Assembly: GCA_019414515.1 (NCBI GenBank)
Contig: DXLX01000023.1
Span: 94,709-158,708, forward strand
Direction: 5' to 3'
Origin: Collinsella sp.
GTDB taxonomy: Bacteria; Actinomycetota; Coriobacteriia; Coriobacteriales; Coriobacteriaceae
Length of the DNA: 64,000 bases
Shown piece after piece: positions 51,101-59,028 of the stretch (positions within the stretch are counted from its first letter, which is position 1; each line of letters begins with the position of its first letter). The notes beneath the pieces were generated by a model that was not told the DNA's origin, did no database searches, and saw nothing but the letters and a program-made list of their open reading frames with translations. The translations under genes were made by a program, and so were the position numbers.

Positions 51101-51651
51101 AGAAGCAGCTCGATGCCGCCAACGAAGCCGTCGTCGATGCGAACTTCGAGATCTTCAAGGCCAAGGCTGAGCTTGCCAACGACGAGGCACTCAAGGCCGA
51201 TCTTGAGGCTGTCGACCACAAGGCCTCTCTTGCCGCGGGCACGACGGGCAACGATAAGCTGGTCAAGCTTAACGCTGCCTACGCTCGCTATAAGGCCGCC
51301 GTCGATGCCGCCGCTGGCCTCAAGGCTGCTCTGAGCGATGCCGATGCCAAGCTGTCCGATGCCAACGACGCCTATGCCGCCGCGCTTGCCGAGCTCGGCG
51401 ATGCCAAGGATGCCCTGGCTGCCGCGCAGGCCGAGTACGACAAGTATCATCCCAAGGCTGAGCCGCAGGCCAAGCCTCAGGTTGCGCAGGCTTCTGCAAA
51501 GGCCCCCGTTGCCAAGAAACAGGCCGCGCCTGCCGCGCTCGCCCAGACCGGTGATGACTCTGCGCTTGCGGGCGAGGTCTTCGTTATCGGCGGTATTACG
51601 CTCGTGGCTGCGGGCGTGACGCTGGGCGATCGTCGTCGCAAGCAGATGTAG
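48196..51651 (+). CDS. Coiled-coil surface protein with CAP-like domain and LAxTG sorting signal
   Basis: A 1151-residue cell-surface protein. The N-terminal signal (VATVLTAGLIAQPLMSPLAA) is followed by about 370 residues of Ala/Lys/Asp/Gln-rich coiled coil. A globular region at roughly 455-690 resembles the SEC10/PgrA surface-exclusion, CAP-like domain (LTYLDTQNNLRKANGQSEL, GENLAGGGG, HYLNIIDAGA). A second coiled coil of about 380 residues follows. The C-terminus has LAQTG, a hydrophobic span and RRRKQM, a cell-wall sorting signal of the LAxTG kind used by class E sortases. A run of nine G lies at codons 58-61. AAAGGGAG precedes the ATG. Likely adhesion or surface-shielding role. Confidence 0.87.
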   Translation: MANYSPQHFEPRAKAVNVKGVANRAVATVLTAGLIAQPLMSPLAAIAAPTADNGDSVQGGGSSVENTVAAGNQAVVKTAAQLAEESAKQLKDAQAAYDAAQKKADAAGQSQKQAQQQKNQASQAVSDNEIEQNAAEVAALQEKIDELKAAVEKTEQQQKKLGDLNDQLDQANKSVEDKTQALKDAKAKQDEAKKALDDAQAKLEAMGMDEYEAAKKAVEDAQAKLDDANKAVATAQANLDQAKAAEASAQQEKKDTEAALTSAQAKKQETAAALAAATTARDNAQQKFNQAQAALDAAVSGTGVDLSALEAAKKAAAGELKTAQAELNAATDADATAQANLQAAQTAANDAQEKANAANAAVASAQSARDAANKEYNAAASERDAAKAAYEKAQQTEADKKAEYDRLVEVRQQKSNEFDQARAEVTDAHNAYDAANAEVEKLNQQIADLKSNMTVDQNVISQGMFGFMNYIIGGSQFTATQKSNASTAASMLMGTTDKQDWYDKYVDQDMSRDTNPLSLEQMRNALTYLDTQNNLRKANGQSELSVSLRMTAAAALNTSYSSNIWGHSNCYFDQGENLAGGGGAYTGGETEDTLGWPYTGLYTQEKEAFDKYVAQYGDALGSHRYDSYYIYQHYNSIYHECGHYLNIIDAGAKAIGIATGSGKNTDSEVTIFDYSGSTGQKDFTVSEFKKLVTDYIDSAYNAGGTQEQKEQLKQLQNKLAEAQKNFGTAGTAYSNALDKQESARDAYTAADTNMNTAKGEYEKAKSDTATAKSAYTAAEAKLKGIDVKTPQAKLDAAKGEAATAQVALDKANAALADSKTKAADAAAHKAKARSARDAAKAKSDQANEAYDNATASVKDLTAKRDAANTDLANKQGTLGEAKKADGAAQAGVDKAQAADAHAATALSDAKQAVAAKTQALSDAQAKAKAAEGELATANKAFERFAGAQKAVDDAKAAYDAAVAGVADAQKQLDAANEAVVDANFEIFKAKAELANDEALKADLEAVDHKASLAAGTTGNDKLVKLNAAYARYKAAVDAAAGLKAALSDADAKLSDANDAYAAALAELGDAKDALAAAQAEYDKYHPKAEPQAKPQVAQASAKAPVAKKQAAPAALAQTGDDSALAGEVFVIGGITLVAAGVTLGDRRRKQM
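48369..48377 (+). repeat. Nine-G homopolymer inside the surface-protein gene
   Basis: An uninterrupted run of nine G about 58 codons into the gene, encoding Gly-Gly-Gly just after the signal peptide. A one-base change in length would shift the frame, so it is a candidate slipped-strand phase-variation site. Confidence 0.8.
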
Positions 51652-51720
51652 CGTTTCGAGCGTAGATTCTGCAAACGAACTTCGGTTCATAGCAGGAACG
51701 CTTCGATAGCTAAACCGATA

Positions 51721-51762
51721 AGGCCGGCGCGCTGTTAAACGCAGTGCGCCGGCCTTTCTTTG
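51721..51762 (+). terminator. Terminator of the surface-protein gene
   Basis: AAGGCCGGCGC (51721-51731) pairs with GCGCCGGCCTT (51747-51757), followed by TCTTTG. Confidence 0.85.
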
Positions 51763-51772
51763 CGTTGGTATC

Positions 51773-51812
51773 AAAAAGCCCGGTCGATAGCCGCGAAAGC
51801 TACCGACCGGGC
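51773..51812 (-). terminator. Terminator of the OPT transporter gene
   Basis: GCCCGGTCG and CGACCGGGC arms with inner TAGC/GCTA; five A on the plus strand give the U-tract for minus-strand transcripts. Confidence 0.83.
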
Positions 51813-51853
51813 AAATCGTAGGCAATATGGTTGCTGTCGAGCAGCTGCTCAGC

Positions 51854-53557
51854 TTAGCCCAGCAGGCTTAAGCCCACGGAGACAAACGCCAGAATAACGC
51901 CGACGATGGACTCGCCGCCCAGCAGGCCGCTGGCAACGACCAGGCCCTGTTCCTGGAAGGCGGCGTCCTTGGCAGCCCTCTCCTCGTCAGAAAGACCAGC
52001 GGTGGCGTCGCGGTGGGCGGACCACTTGTCGTAGGCGAGCTTGACGCAGGAGCCCAGGAATGCCGTGAGTGACATGTAGAACGGCAGGTACACGCCCAGG
52101 CCGATCATCATGGCCGGAATGCCGAGCCAGTACATGACGATGCCGGCGATAAAGCCACCTGCGAACCACGGCACGCTCGGGATGCCCGAGACCATGGTGG
52201 CGACGACGCTTGCCTGCGCGGCAACAAAGCTCTTGTCGGGGCCAAAGGCGTCCGGGCCATAGGCGGTGACGAGCGCGACCATGACGGCTGCGGCGACCAG
52301 GGCGCCCACGATGCCGCCGATGGCTTGGCCGATCCATTGCGCACGCGGGTTGGTGCCCAGCACGGCGCCGGCCTTAAAGTCGTTCATGACGTCGCCCGCA
52401 AGGCCGCACGCCACGGCAACGATGCCGGCGATAAAGAACAGCTTGACCTGAGCGATCTGTGCGAAGGCAGCCACGATGAGCATAACGATGAGGCCAAAGA
52501 TTTCCATGGGGTCGATACCCGTCTGGCCGCAGCTCTGCGCGCTCATGATGGTGGTGACAAAGGTGAACAACGTGACGATGACGGCCGGAACGGGGCCAAG
52601 GTCGAGCGCGATGGCAACGATTACGGCGATGGCGGCAGCGCCCAGGCCGATGATGCCGGCATCGAGCTTAAGAGAGCCCGAGATAAGCGACTGCTCGTCG
52701 GTGTCGGTGGAGCTGTCGGCGGCAAGACCGCGGACGATACCGGCGACCTGCGGCAGGATGTCCTTGAGGACGACGGCGACGCCAAAGCCCATCATGAGGC
52801 CCATGCCCAGGGACTTGACGATGCCCTGCGCGGTCACAATATCGAACAGGCCAGCAGCGGTACCGCCCACGATGATGCCAAAGTTGCCCAGCAGGGCGCC
52901 GGCAAACCAGAAGGCGACGGGGGCGAAGCCCACGAGGAAGCCGACGGAGAGCAGCATGGGCGAGTTGTAGATGCCAAAGGTCACGCCGGGGATGTTGAGC
53001 GTGCACAGCATGCTGGGCACCACGCCCAGGGCGTCGCGCAGCGCGCTATAGATGCCGGCGATGGCCATGGAGCCAAAGAGCTGCTTGCCGGTTTTGCCGC
53101 CGGCCTCGGTGGCGCGCAGGGTCTGAGCTGCGGCGTTGCCGGTGGGGAACTCAAGCGCGGCGTCCACGATAAAGTGACGGTGGATGAGTGCAGTGGCCAA
53201 CAGGCCCAGGATGGTGCCGGCGAGTGCCACGATAAACATGTCGAGCCAGCTGATCTGGTCGGCATAGCCCAGCATCCAGGCACCCGGGATGGTAAACGCT
53301 AGGCCGCCGGCGACCATGGCGCCCGCGGACATGATGGTGTGGGTGACGTTGGCCTCGTTGAGGCTGGCATTGCCCATGAGCTTAAGGAAGAACAGCGAGA
53401 TGACGGCAGCGAAGACGATCGGCCAGGGGAGAGCGCCCATCTTGAGGGCGGTGTAGGCCGAGCTTGCCGTGATGATCACGCAGCCAAGGACGCCGATGAC
53501 GACGCCGCGCAGCGTGAGTTGCCCGCGCATCGAAGCGCGGTTCGAGGGATTGCTCAT
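51854..53557 (-). CDS. OPT-family oligopeptide/metal-chelate transporter
   Basis: A 567-residue polytopic membrane protein of the OPT/YSL family with about 14 spans. The N-terminal segment TLRGVVIGVLGCVIITASSA, NEANVTHTIMSAGAMVAGG and the FPTGNAAAQTLRA region are typical. AAAGGAG precedes the ATG at 53557. Family members import peptides or metal-peptide chelates using the proton gradient; the substrate is not deducible. Monocistronic with a terminator. Confidence 0.92.
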   Translation of the reverse strand: MSNPSNRASMRGQLTLRGVVIGVLGCVIITASSAYTALKMGALPWPIVFAAVISLFFLKLMGNASLNEANVTHTIMSAGAMVAGGLAFTIPGAWMLGYADQISWLDMFIVALAGTILGLLATALIHRHFIVDAALEFPTGNAAAQTLRATEAGGKTGKQLFGSMAIAGIYSALRDALGVVPSMLCTLNIPGVTFGIYNSPMLLSVGFLVGFAPVAFWFAGALLGNFGIIVGGTAAGLFDIVTAQGIVKSLGMGLMMGFGVAVVLKDILPQVAGIVRGLAADSSTDTDEQSLISGSLKLDAGIIGLGAAAIAVIVAIALDLGPVPAVIVTLFTFVTTIMSAQSCGQTGIDPMEIFGLIVMLIVAAFAQIAQVKLFFIAGIVAVACGLAGDVMNDFKAGAVLGTNPRAQWIGQAIGGIVGALVAAAVMVALVTAYGPDAFGPDKSFVAAQASVVATMVSGIPSVPWFAGGFIAGIVMYWLGIPAMMIGLGVYLPFYMSLTAFLGSCVKLAYDKWSAHRDATAGLSDEERAAKDAAFQEQGLVVASGLLGGESIVGVILAFVSVGLSLLG

Positions 53558-53749
53558 ATAAAACTCCTTTGCGTATATCCGCTTCCCCCGGGAGCGCCGC
53601 TACGGATACGGCGCGGGAAGTCGGGTTACCAAGGGCCGCCGCGTGAGCTCGCGCGCGACCGCGCACCAGTATAGCCGTAAGCTAGTCATTTTGGGATGAC
53701 TGGTTTAGGTAGGCGATATACTGCTGGGCAGACGAAAGGAGCGCCGACG

Positions 53750-54601
53750 ATGCTTAATGGGTGCGCATATATATTGACGGTCGACGTGGGTAACACGTTC
53801 ATTCGCTTTGGTCTGTTTGCCGAGGATTCGGCCGCGGCGCAGGAATGCCCGCTTGCGACGTGCGAGATCACGACGCCGTCGAGCATTACAGCCGACGAAG
53901 CGCGCATGAGGCTCGCGCAGGTCATGGGCGCGCTGGCGGCCGATGCGGGCATGCCCGGCGCGCTCGTTCCCGCGGCCGCAGTGCTGAGCTGCGTGGTGCC
54001 GGCGCTCGAGCGCCCGTGGAAGGTGGCGCTTTCCCGTACCTGCACGGGGCGCGTGCTCACCGTGGGGCCGGGACTTAAGACTGGCATGCCCGTCCACTAC
54101 GACGACCCCGCCGAGATCGGCCCCGACCGCATCGCCGATGCCGTGGCGGCTCGTGCCGTCTACGGCTCTCCGTGCATTGTGATCGACCTGGGCACAACGA
54201 CCAATATCGAGGTCATCGATACGCACGGAACCTTTGTCGGCGGCGTCATCGCGCCGGGCCTGGCACTTGGCGCCCGCTCGCTTTCGGCCGCTGCGGCGCG
54301 CCTGCCGCAGGTCGAGCCCTCGGCACCCACGCATGTGATCGGTCGCAACACGCGCGAGGCCATGCGCTCGGGCGTGGTCTTGGGCGAGGTGGCCCGCATC
54401 GACGGCATGCTCGATATGGTGCTTGCCGAGATGCGCTCGACCAAGGCGGCGGGCGAGGGCAGCGTGCCCATCATCATCACCGGCGATGATGCCGAGGCGC
54501 TCGCGGCGTTGGTCGGCCATAGCCTGACGGTAGACGACGCGCTGACGCTGCGAGGACTGGCCGAGCTCTACCGCATCAACCAAAAGCCCCGCCGCGCGTA
54601 G
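53750..54601 (+). CDS. coaX: Type III pantothenate kinase
   Basis: A 283-residue kinase phosphorylating pantothenate, the first step of coenzyme A synthesis. The ASKHA phosphate motif LTVDVGNTFIRFGLF, the pantothenate-binding IGPDRIADAVAA (usually GADR) and the adenosine-site IDLGTTTNIEVI are present. Start ATG 53750 with GAAAGGAG upstream; the frame extends 18 codons further without a site. First gene of a plus-strand run of house-keeping genes. Confidence 0.92.
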   Translation: MLNGCAYILTVDVGNTFIRFGLFAEDSAAAQECPLATCEITTPSSITADEARMRLAQVMGALAADAGMPGALVPAAAVLSCVVPALERPWKVALSRTCTGRVLTVGPGLKTGMPVHYDDPAEIGPDRIADAVAARAVYGSPCIVIDLGTTTNIEVIDTHGTFVGGVIAPGLALGARSLSAAAARLPQVEPSAPTHVIGRNTREAMRSGVVLGEVARIDGMLDMVLAEMRSTKAAGEGSVPIIITGDDAEALAALVGHSLTVDDALTLRGLAELYRINQKPRRA

Positions 54602-54684
54602 GACGAGGAAGTCGGTGGGATAAACGCCCCTACCTTTCACCTGCTACAATGGGTCAAACTATTGCGATTACGGAGGTGTCTGCC

Positions 54685-55209
54685 ATGTCGGACGATCTTC
54701 ATCAAACTTCGTCAGGCAAGCGCCTGGACGTCATTAGCTGGGACGAGTTCTTTATGAGCGTGGCCATCGCCGCGCAGCGCCGCAGCAAGGACCCCAACAC
54801 GCAGGTGGGTGCGTGCATCGCCAACACCAACCACCGCATCCTTTCGGTGGGCTATAACGGTACACCCTCGGCGCTCAACGACGACTTTTTTCCGTGGGGT
54901 ACGAGCGACGACCCGCTGCAGGACAAGCACAACTACGTGGTCCATGCCGAGGCCAACGCCGTGCTCAACTACCGCGGCTCGCTCAAAGACCTCGAGGGTT
55001 CCACGGTCTACGTCACGCTGTTCCCGTGCCACGACTGCGCCAAGATCCTGGCGCAGGTGGGCGTGGGCGAGGTCGTCTACCTGGACAATAAGTACGCCGA
55101 CACCGACGACGGCCGCATCAGTCGCCGTATTCTCGACTCCTGCGGCATTAGCTACCGCCAGGTTATCGTCGACGTCCACATTGGCACCGGGGAACAAACT
55201 CAGCAGTAG
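54685..55209 (+). CDS. dCMP deaminase-like zinc cytidylate deaminase
   Basis: A 174-residue enzyme converting dCMP to dUMP for thymidylate synthesis. The zinc motif is HAEANA (His, catalytic Glu) and PCHDC (two Cys). SKDPNTQVGACI and GYNGTP at the N-terminal side are standard in the family. ATG 54685 has GGAGGTG upstream; an in-frame ATG at 54649 is possible but poorly placed. Lies 83 bases after coaX. Confidence 0.92.
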   Translation: MSDDLHQTSSGKRLDVISWDEFFMSVAIAAQRRSKDPNTQVGACIANTNHRILSVGYNGTPSALNDDFFPWGTSDDPLQDKHNYVVHAEANAVLNYRGSLKDLEGSTVYVTLFPCHDCAKILAQVGVGEVVYLDNKYADTDDGRISRRILDSCGISYRQVIVDVHIGTGEQTQQ

Positions 55210-55248
55210 CGGCAATGTGTGCTAGCGCCGGGTGTCGGCAAAAGCAGC

Positions 55249-55272
55249 TCAAAGAGCCCTGTCCCAAATTGA
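55249..55272 (-). repeat. Degenerate GGGACAG repeat
   Basis: Minus strand TCAATTTGGGACAGGG..CTTTGA with four-base arms TCAA/TTGA; 39 bases after the deaminase stop, opposite orientation. Confidence 0.6.
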
Positions 55273-55386
55273 CTACTCGTGAAAGTCGTGTCCGCACGCA
55301 TGGCTGGCGCCTAAGCGGGTACATGGCTGTAGTAACATAGCCCCTGTCCGCGGGCGTGCCCGCGTTATTGTGAGAAAGGAGCCCCT

Positions 55387-55665
55387 GTGGCTGTTAACGA
55401 AGAGCTGCTTAAGAAGGTTCTTGAAGAGATCCGCCCCAACCTGCAGGCCGATGGCGGCGATATGGAGTATGTGGGCGTCGACGACGAGGGTGTTGTCAAG
55501 CTGGAGCTGCAGGGCGCCTGCGCCGGCTGCCCCATGAGCTCGCTGACCCTGTCTATGGGCATCGAGCGCATTCTGAAGGAGCACGTGCCTGGCGTTACCC
55601 GCGTTGAACAGGTCAATGCTTCCGGCGAGGCCGAGGACCTGTACGACGAGTACGCGCCGTTTTAA
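55387..55665 (+). CDS. NifU-like iron-sulfur scaffold protein
   Basis: A 92-residue NifU C-terminal-domain protein (Nfu type). Start GTG 55387 with GAAAGGAG upstream. IRPNLQADGGDMEYVGVDD at the N-terminus and the cluster-binding CAGCPM are diagnostic. It carries transient [4Fe-4S] clusters to target proteins. The operon context is not clear; a GC-rich hairpin (ATGCGGC/GCCGCAT, 55714-55748) separates it from lgt. Confidence 0.92.
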   Translation: MAVNEELLKKVLEEIRPNLQADGGDMEYVGVDDEGVVKLELQGACAGCPMSSLTLSMGIERILKEHVPGVTRVEQVNASGEAEDLYDEYAPF

Positions 55666-55774
55666 GATGCGAAAGCTGCGGACGGTATACTCCGCATAGA
55701 CGTTACGCCCAAATATGCGGCTGCGAGCGCAAGGCCCGCGGCCGCATTTGTATGTAGGGAGCAGGAGGGTCGAC

Positions 55775-56596
55775 ATGCTCAACGACTTCTACCATATGCT
55801 TGATCCTGTCGCGATCTCGGCGGGTCCCATCACCATCTACTGGTACGGCCTGGCCTACGTGGTCGGCGCCCTGCTCACGGCGGTCGTCATGTACCGCACG
55901 CAGCGCCGTTGGGGTTTTGACATTACGGTCGACGACCTGACGAGTGTCGTGGTCGGCGTGGTCTTTGGCCTTATCATTGGCGCCCGCCTGTTCTATGTCA
56001 TCTTTTACGGCGACGGCTACTACTGGGCGCATCCGCTCGAGATCTTTGCCACCAACGAGGGCGGCATGAGTTTCCATGGCGGCCTGGTGGGCGGCATCAT
56101 CGGCGGCGTGCTCGTGTGCCGCATGTATAAGCTCGATGCCTGGACTTTGGCAGACCTTGCCGTCATAGGCGCGCCGCTGGCCTTGTGCTTGGGCCGTTGT
56201 GCCAACTTTGTCAACGGTGAGCTGTGGGGCAAGCCGACCGATCTGCCCTGGGGCGTGGTCTTCGGTGGCACCGCGGGCGATATGCCGCGTCACCCCTCCC
56301 AGCTCTACGAGGCATTTCTTGAGGGCATCGTGCTCTTTTGCATTCTGCAGGTGCTCAGCCGCAAAAAGCCGCTGCTGCCCCAGGGTACGTTTATGGGCGT
56401 GTTCGTGATGGGTTACGGCATCGTCCGCTTCCTCATTGAGTTTGTGCGCGTGCCCGATGCCCAGCTGGGCTATCTGCTTGGCGGCGTCATTACGATGGGA
56501 CAGCTGCTGAGCCTGCCGCTCGTAATCGTGGGCCTGGCGCTCGTCATCTTTGCTCGTCGCCGCAACCGGCCCCAGCGCATCTACCTCGACGCCTAA
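55775..56596 (+). CDS. lgt: Prolipoprotein diacylglyceryl transferase
   Basis: A 273-residue integral membrane enzyme that adds diacylglycerol to the lipobox cysteine of prolipoproteins. The motifs FHGGLVGGIIGG, GRCANFVNGELWG with the essential Arg/Asn/Glu residues and RHPSQLYEAFLEG are present. Start ATG 55775 has GCAGGAGGG upstream. Matches the presence of a predicted lipoprotein in this window (31389-32384). A GGGACAG hairpin follows within 5 bases of the stop. Confidence 0.94.
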   Translation: MLNDFYHMLDPVAISAGPITIYWYGLAYVVGALLTAVVMYRTQRRWGFDITVDDLTSVVVGVVFGLIIGARLFYVIFYGDGYYWAHPLEIFATNEGGMSFHGGLVGGIIGGVLVCRMYKLDAWTLADLAVIGAPLALCLGRCANFVNGELWGKPTDLPWGVVFGGTAGDMPRHPSQLYEAFLEGIVLFCILQVLSRKKPLLPQGTFMGVFVMGYGIVRFLIEFVRVPDAQLGYLLGGVITMGQLLSLPLVIVGLALVIFARRRNRPQRIYLDA

Positions 56597-56600
56597 CCAC

Positions 56601-56643
56601 CAAAACCACCACAAAGGGGACAGGCACCTTTGTGGTGGTTTTG
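56601..56643 (+). repeat. GGGACAG-loop hairpin repeat X2
   Basis: Perfect 17-bp arms CAAAACCACCACAAAGG (56601-56617) / CCTTTGTGGTGGTTTTG (56627-56643), loop GGACAGGCA. Starts 4 bases after the lgt stop codon. Confidence 0.9.
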
Positions 56644-56679
56644 CCGAGTTTGATAGGTTTCTAGAAAGGTTTTCGGACT

Positions 56680-58863
56680 GTGAAGGATTCCGACCTCTCC
56701 ACAACGGCTGCGCGCGATGCCGCTCGCATCGTCTGGTTTAAGCGCTACCCCGCCAAGCAGACACTCATCGCTTTTTTGCTTGCGCTGTTGGCGACCACGG
56801 CGTTTTCCATCGATCCTGCCCCGGTGTCGAGCAACGCAGTCTTGGCGATTGACCCCAAAGCCTCGGGCATGCTGTACGTGTGCTACGAGGTACTCCTCTC
56901 GTTTGCCGGCCATACCGACGCGGTCATGCTGCTTGCACTTGCCTGCCTGCTCACCTTGCCGTTTCGCTACGTGTTCTTTGGCCGTGGCGACACCTGGCGC
57001 CCATCGATCATTCTGCCGTCGCTGTTCTTCGCCATCTGCATGGTGTTTGGCCGCAGCTACGATCTCACCGACTCGGCCGAGATTGTCCTTGGCGACAAAG
57101 CCCGCATCATCTGCGCCTGGATTGGCGGCGCGGGCTGGATGCTCTTGGCGGTCGTTGCCTTCTACCTTGCCTTTGAGTGTCTAGATTGGCTGAGCTCTCG
57201 GCGCATTCCGTTTTCCGAAGCGCACTTTGGCCGCGTATGGCGTGTGACTCACGCCGTGCTCTCGGTCCATCCCTTTGCCGGGCCCTTCCTGGTGCTTATG
57301 ATCGCCTGGGCGCCCACGCTCATCGCTTCGCTGCCTGGCCTTTTTATGGGAGATACGGGCGCGCAGATTCGCCAGTGGTTCAACTATCCCAACGGCACGA
57401 GCGACTACCTGCGCCTACTCAACCCCAACGTGCTGCTCAACGGGCATCATCCCGTAGTGCACACGGCCATTATCGGCTCGTGCGTTCAGCTGGGGCTTTC
57501 GCTGTTCAACAGCGCTAACGCGGGTCTTGCCATCTACACCTGTGCTCAGTTCGTCATCACGGCTGCCTGCATGGCCTATTCCATTTCGTCGCTGCGCAAA
57601 CTGGGCGTGAGCCTGCCGGTTCGCGGTGCGATCCTGCTGTTCTTTGCGTTTATGCCGATGTTCTCTAACTACGCGGCGTTGCTCACCAAAGACGTGCTCT
57701 TTGCCGACGCGTTCTTGGTGCTGCTGGTACAGACCGTCAAGCTCGTGGCATGTGGCTTGCCCCGTCGCGATGCCAATGCCGAGCGAGCGGGCGAGAAAGC
57801 CCCCGTGCTCTTTGCGCGCCACGACTGGCTGCTGCTCGCTCTGGGCGCCATGGGTTCCACGTTTCTGCGCAACGGCGGCCTGGTGTTTCCCCTGGCGGCA
57901 TGCGTAATCGCGGCGGGGTTTTGCGTATGGGACGTGCATGTGGCTCGTCGTGCAGCCAAGCAGACTGGTGCTGCGCCTTCGGGCGCCATCCCGCGTTTCC
58001 GCTGGGTTGGCGTTCTCGCGGTGCTCGCGCTCTGCCTTGCCTCTAATATGTACTTCACCAAGGTCTTTATGCCGGCGCACGATATCACGCCTGGTTCCAA
58101 GCGCGAAATCCTCTCAATTCCGTTCCAGCAGACGGCTCGTTTCGTCCAAAAGCACGACGGCCTCAACTCGGGCGTCAACCCCACGGTTAAGGAGGACGGC
58201 ACCATCGTGGAGGCTCCTTGCGACGGCTTGGTGACCGACGAAGAGCGTGCCGTGATCGACCGTGTACTCAAGTACGAGAATCTGGGCCGCCGTTACAACC
58301 CGGATAAGTCGGACGCCGTCAAAAATTGCTTTAACGAGTACGCCTCGCAAGAGGACATCAAGGCCTATTTTGAGGTATGGGCCCAGATGTTCAAAAAGGA
58401 TCCCGAGTGCTATATCTCGGCGCTCATCAATAACTACTACGGCTACTTTTATCCGAGTGCCCGCGATGCGTGGGTCTACAGCACGGCGCGCAGTGCCGAG
58501 ATTATGGCGAAGCCCGATAACCTTAAGTACTTCGACTTCCATCCGGTCGATAGCAAGGTTGTGCGCTGGTGCGACCACCTGATCAACCTATACCGTGTGG
58601 CGGTGCAGCGCATCCCGTTTATCTCGCTCACCATGAGCTCGGCCACCTATGTGTGGATCATGATCGCCGTGGTGGTCTATCTGCTACGTCGTCATTCGTG
58701 GCGCGGGCTGGCCATTTGGGTGCCGCTGCTGGGCGTGCTCGCCGTGTGCCTGATTGGCCCGTGCAACGGCTCGACTTACATGCGCTACCTGTATCCGGTC
58801 ATCGCCTGCATGCCCTTCGCCATCGGCGCCACCGTCACCCGCAGCGACTTCCTCTGGTCCTAA
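56680..58863 (+). CDS. DUF6020-like polytopic membrane protein, GT-C-type
   Basis: A 727-residue membrane protein with about 11-12 predicted spans, starting at GTG 56680 behind AGAAAGG. The segments LPGLFMGDTGAQIRQWF, NPNVLLNGHHPVVHT and the loop LTKDVLFADAFLVLL are like those of large Gram-positive membrane glycosyltransferase-type proteins annotated DUF6020. A large extracytoplasmic domain lies near the C-terminal third. Likely transfers sugars from a lipid carrier in the envelope; not proven. A GGGACAG repeat follows the stop. Confidence 0.75.
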   Translation: MKDSDLSTTAARDAARIVWFKRYPAKQTLIAFLLALLATTAFSIDPAPVSSNAVLAIDPKASGMLYVCYEVLLSFAGHTDAVMLLALACLLTLPFRYVFFGRGDTWRPSIILPSLFFAICMVFGRSYDLTDSAEIVLGDKARIICAWIGGAGWMLLAVVAFYLAFECLDWLSSRRIPFSEAHFGRVWRVTHAVLSVHPFAGPFLVLMIAWAPTLIASLPGLFMGDTGAQIRQWFNYPNGTSDYLRLLNPNVLLNGHHPVVHTAIIGSCVQLGLSLFNSANAGLAIYTCAQFVITAACMAYSISSLRKLGVSLPVRGAILLFFAFMPMFSNYAALLTKDVLFADAFLVLLVQTVKLVACGLPRRDANAERAGEKAPVLFARHDWLLLALGAMGSTFLRNGGLVFPLAACVIAAGFCVWDVHVARRAAKQTGAAPSGAIPRFRWVGVLAVLALCLASNMYFTKVFMPAHDITPGSKREILSIPFQQTARFVQKHDGLNSGVNPTVKEDGTIVEAPCDGLVTDEERAVIDRVLKYENLGRRYNPDKSDAVKNCFNEYASQEDIKAYFEVWAQMFKKDPECYISALINNYYGYFYPSARDAWVYSTARSAEIMAKPDNLKYFDFHPVDSKVVRWCDHLINLYRVAVQRIPFISLTMSSATYVWIMIAVVVYLLRRHSWRGLAIWVPLLGVLAVCLIGPCNGSTYMRYLYPVIACMPFAIGATVTRSDFLWS

Positions 58864-58898
58864 CTTGGTGCAAAGGGGACAGGTTACTTTGCACCAAG
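58864..58898 (+). repeat. GGGACAG-loop hairpin repeat X3
   Basis: Perfect 12-bp arms CTTGGTGCAAAG (58864-58875) / CTTTGCACCAAG (58887-58898), loop GGGACAGGTTA. Starts on the base directly after the stop codon. Confidence 0.9.
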
Positions 58899-59028
58899 GG
58901 ACTGCATCATCACGACGCCTTCATTTTGGGGTTTATCTCGCAGGCCACTAGGTATATCATAACGACGTTTGTTTATATTGCCCGAGCATCTGCGCTGGGC
59001 TTTAGGTCGAAACCGATAGGAGACACGT

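Noticed and set aside
51676..51689. CGAACTTCGGTTCA, close to the LexA consensus.
   Set aside because: It lies after the surface-protein stop and before its terminator, with no promoter; it is more simply a UUCG-tetraloop hairpin.
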